A stretch of 24,952 nt of DNA, from positions 1 through 24,952 of the forward strand of contig CAZWCX010000107.1 of the NCBI GenBank assembly GCA_964632945.1, read 5' to 3'. Position numbers and translations under genes: made by a program. The notes under the pieces are model-generated. The model was not told the origin of the DNA. It saw only the letters and a program-made list of their open reading frames with translations, and did not search any database. Origin of the DNA: CAZWCX01 sp964632945 (GTDB taxonomy: Bacteria > Planctomycetota > MHYJ01 > WSZJ01 > CAZWCX01). Numbering within the stretch: position 1 is the stretch's first letter; each line of letters begins with the position of its first letter. This document shows positions 24,789 through 24,952 of this stretch, piece by piece.

Positions 24789-24908
24789 ATCGCCGGAGCG
24801 GCATCGCCGGAGTCCCCGGGACGGCGAGGGCGCCGACGAGCCGGCTCCTCCCGCGAATTCCGACGGATCCAGAACCAGGGGCGACCGGCGTGGGGGGCCG
24901 GGCTAGCC
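24789..24908. other. Intergenic sequence after the phosphoesterase
   Basis: This stretch holds a 10-bp direct repeat ATCGCCGGAG (24789-24798 and 24803-24812), and at 24898-24911 the perfect palindrome CCGGGCTAGCCCGG, which runs into the inverted repeat at the window end. No gene is supported. Confidence 0.5.
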
Positions 24909-24952
24909 CGGATTATTCATGAAGCCGCGCCAGCGGCTTCGTGAAAAATCCG
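24909..24952. repeat. 20-bp-arm inverted repeat ending at the window edge
   Basis: The arm CGGATTATTCATGAAGCCGC (24909-24928) pairs with 24933-24952 around GCCA, with two mismatches. It overlaps the palindrome at 24898-24911. It is AT-richer than its surroundings and the window stops exactly at its last base. This is typical of a dispersed repeat or mobile-element end at which an assembly breaks. It could instead be a strong terminator for the phosphoesterase gene. Confidence 0.7.

Overview
The window is very GC-rich and densely coded, with canonical sigma-70-type promoters. Its gene content is tandem Ser/Thr kinase domains in one polypeptide, an FHA protein, DUF58/DUF4129, an NPCBM protein, a TPR-DUF3857-transglutaminase and a long secreted repeat protein. 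That mix points to a Planctomycetota-like or similar large-genome, signalling-rich bacterium, probably a metagenome contig. This taxonomic guess is inference from gene families only.

Layout, left to right. Positions 1-50 hold the 5' part of a tRNA-Pro(GGG) on the minus strand, cut by the window edge. Divergent from it is a Tat/Sec-exported protein with 12 copies of a D-x-[AG]-G-x-D-x-Y motif (228-2333). Convergent to that is the plsY-gpsA operon (phospholipid precursor synthesis, minus strand, starting from a TATAAT promoter). A membrane-anchored FHA protein (4380-4898) follows. Next is a minus-strand pair, DUF58 then a multi-TM protein with a DUF4129-like tail (4975-7547). Divergent from this pair is a 200-aa protein made of two GspE/MshE-N-terminal-like helical units (7710-8312), then a small uncharacterised protein (8445-8822).

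The most distinctive region is a six-gene, tightly overlapping minus-strand operon (8845-13976): speD (AdoMet decarboxylase), two zinc-ribbon DUF4178 proteins, a one-unit DUF350 membrane protein, a 7-TM aminopropyltransferase (SpeE-like), and a Tat-exported FAD oxidoreductase of the amine-oxidase type. The parts suggest that decarboxylated AdoMet is used at the membrane to add aminopropyl groups to an unidentified acceptor, perhaps followed by oxidation outside the cytoplasm. No ATP-grasp ligase, PspA or polyamine-precursor enzyme is present in the window.

The right part holds an exported NPCBM protein and, 5 nt downstream, a 1264-aa exported TPR/DUF3857/transglutaminase protein with an intact Cys-His-Asp triad. 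Convergent to these is a 1463-aa protein with two complete Ser/Thr kinase domains, one helical unit like those of the 200-aa protein, one TM segment, a coiled coil and a concanavalin-like C-terminus. A calcineurin-like phosphoesterase (24015-24788) follows. The window ends exactly at the end of a 20-bp-arm inverted repeat, which looks like a dispersed repeat at an assembly break.

Long open frames antisense to the real genes are common here because of GC-rich codon use. They are not annotated.
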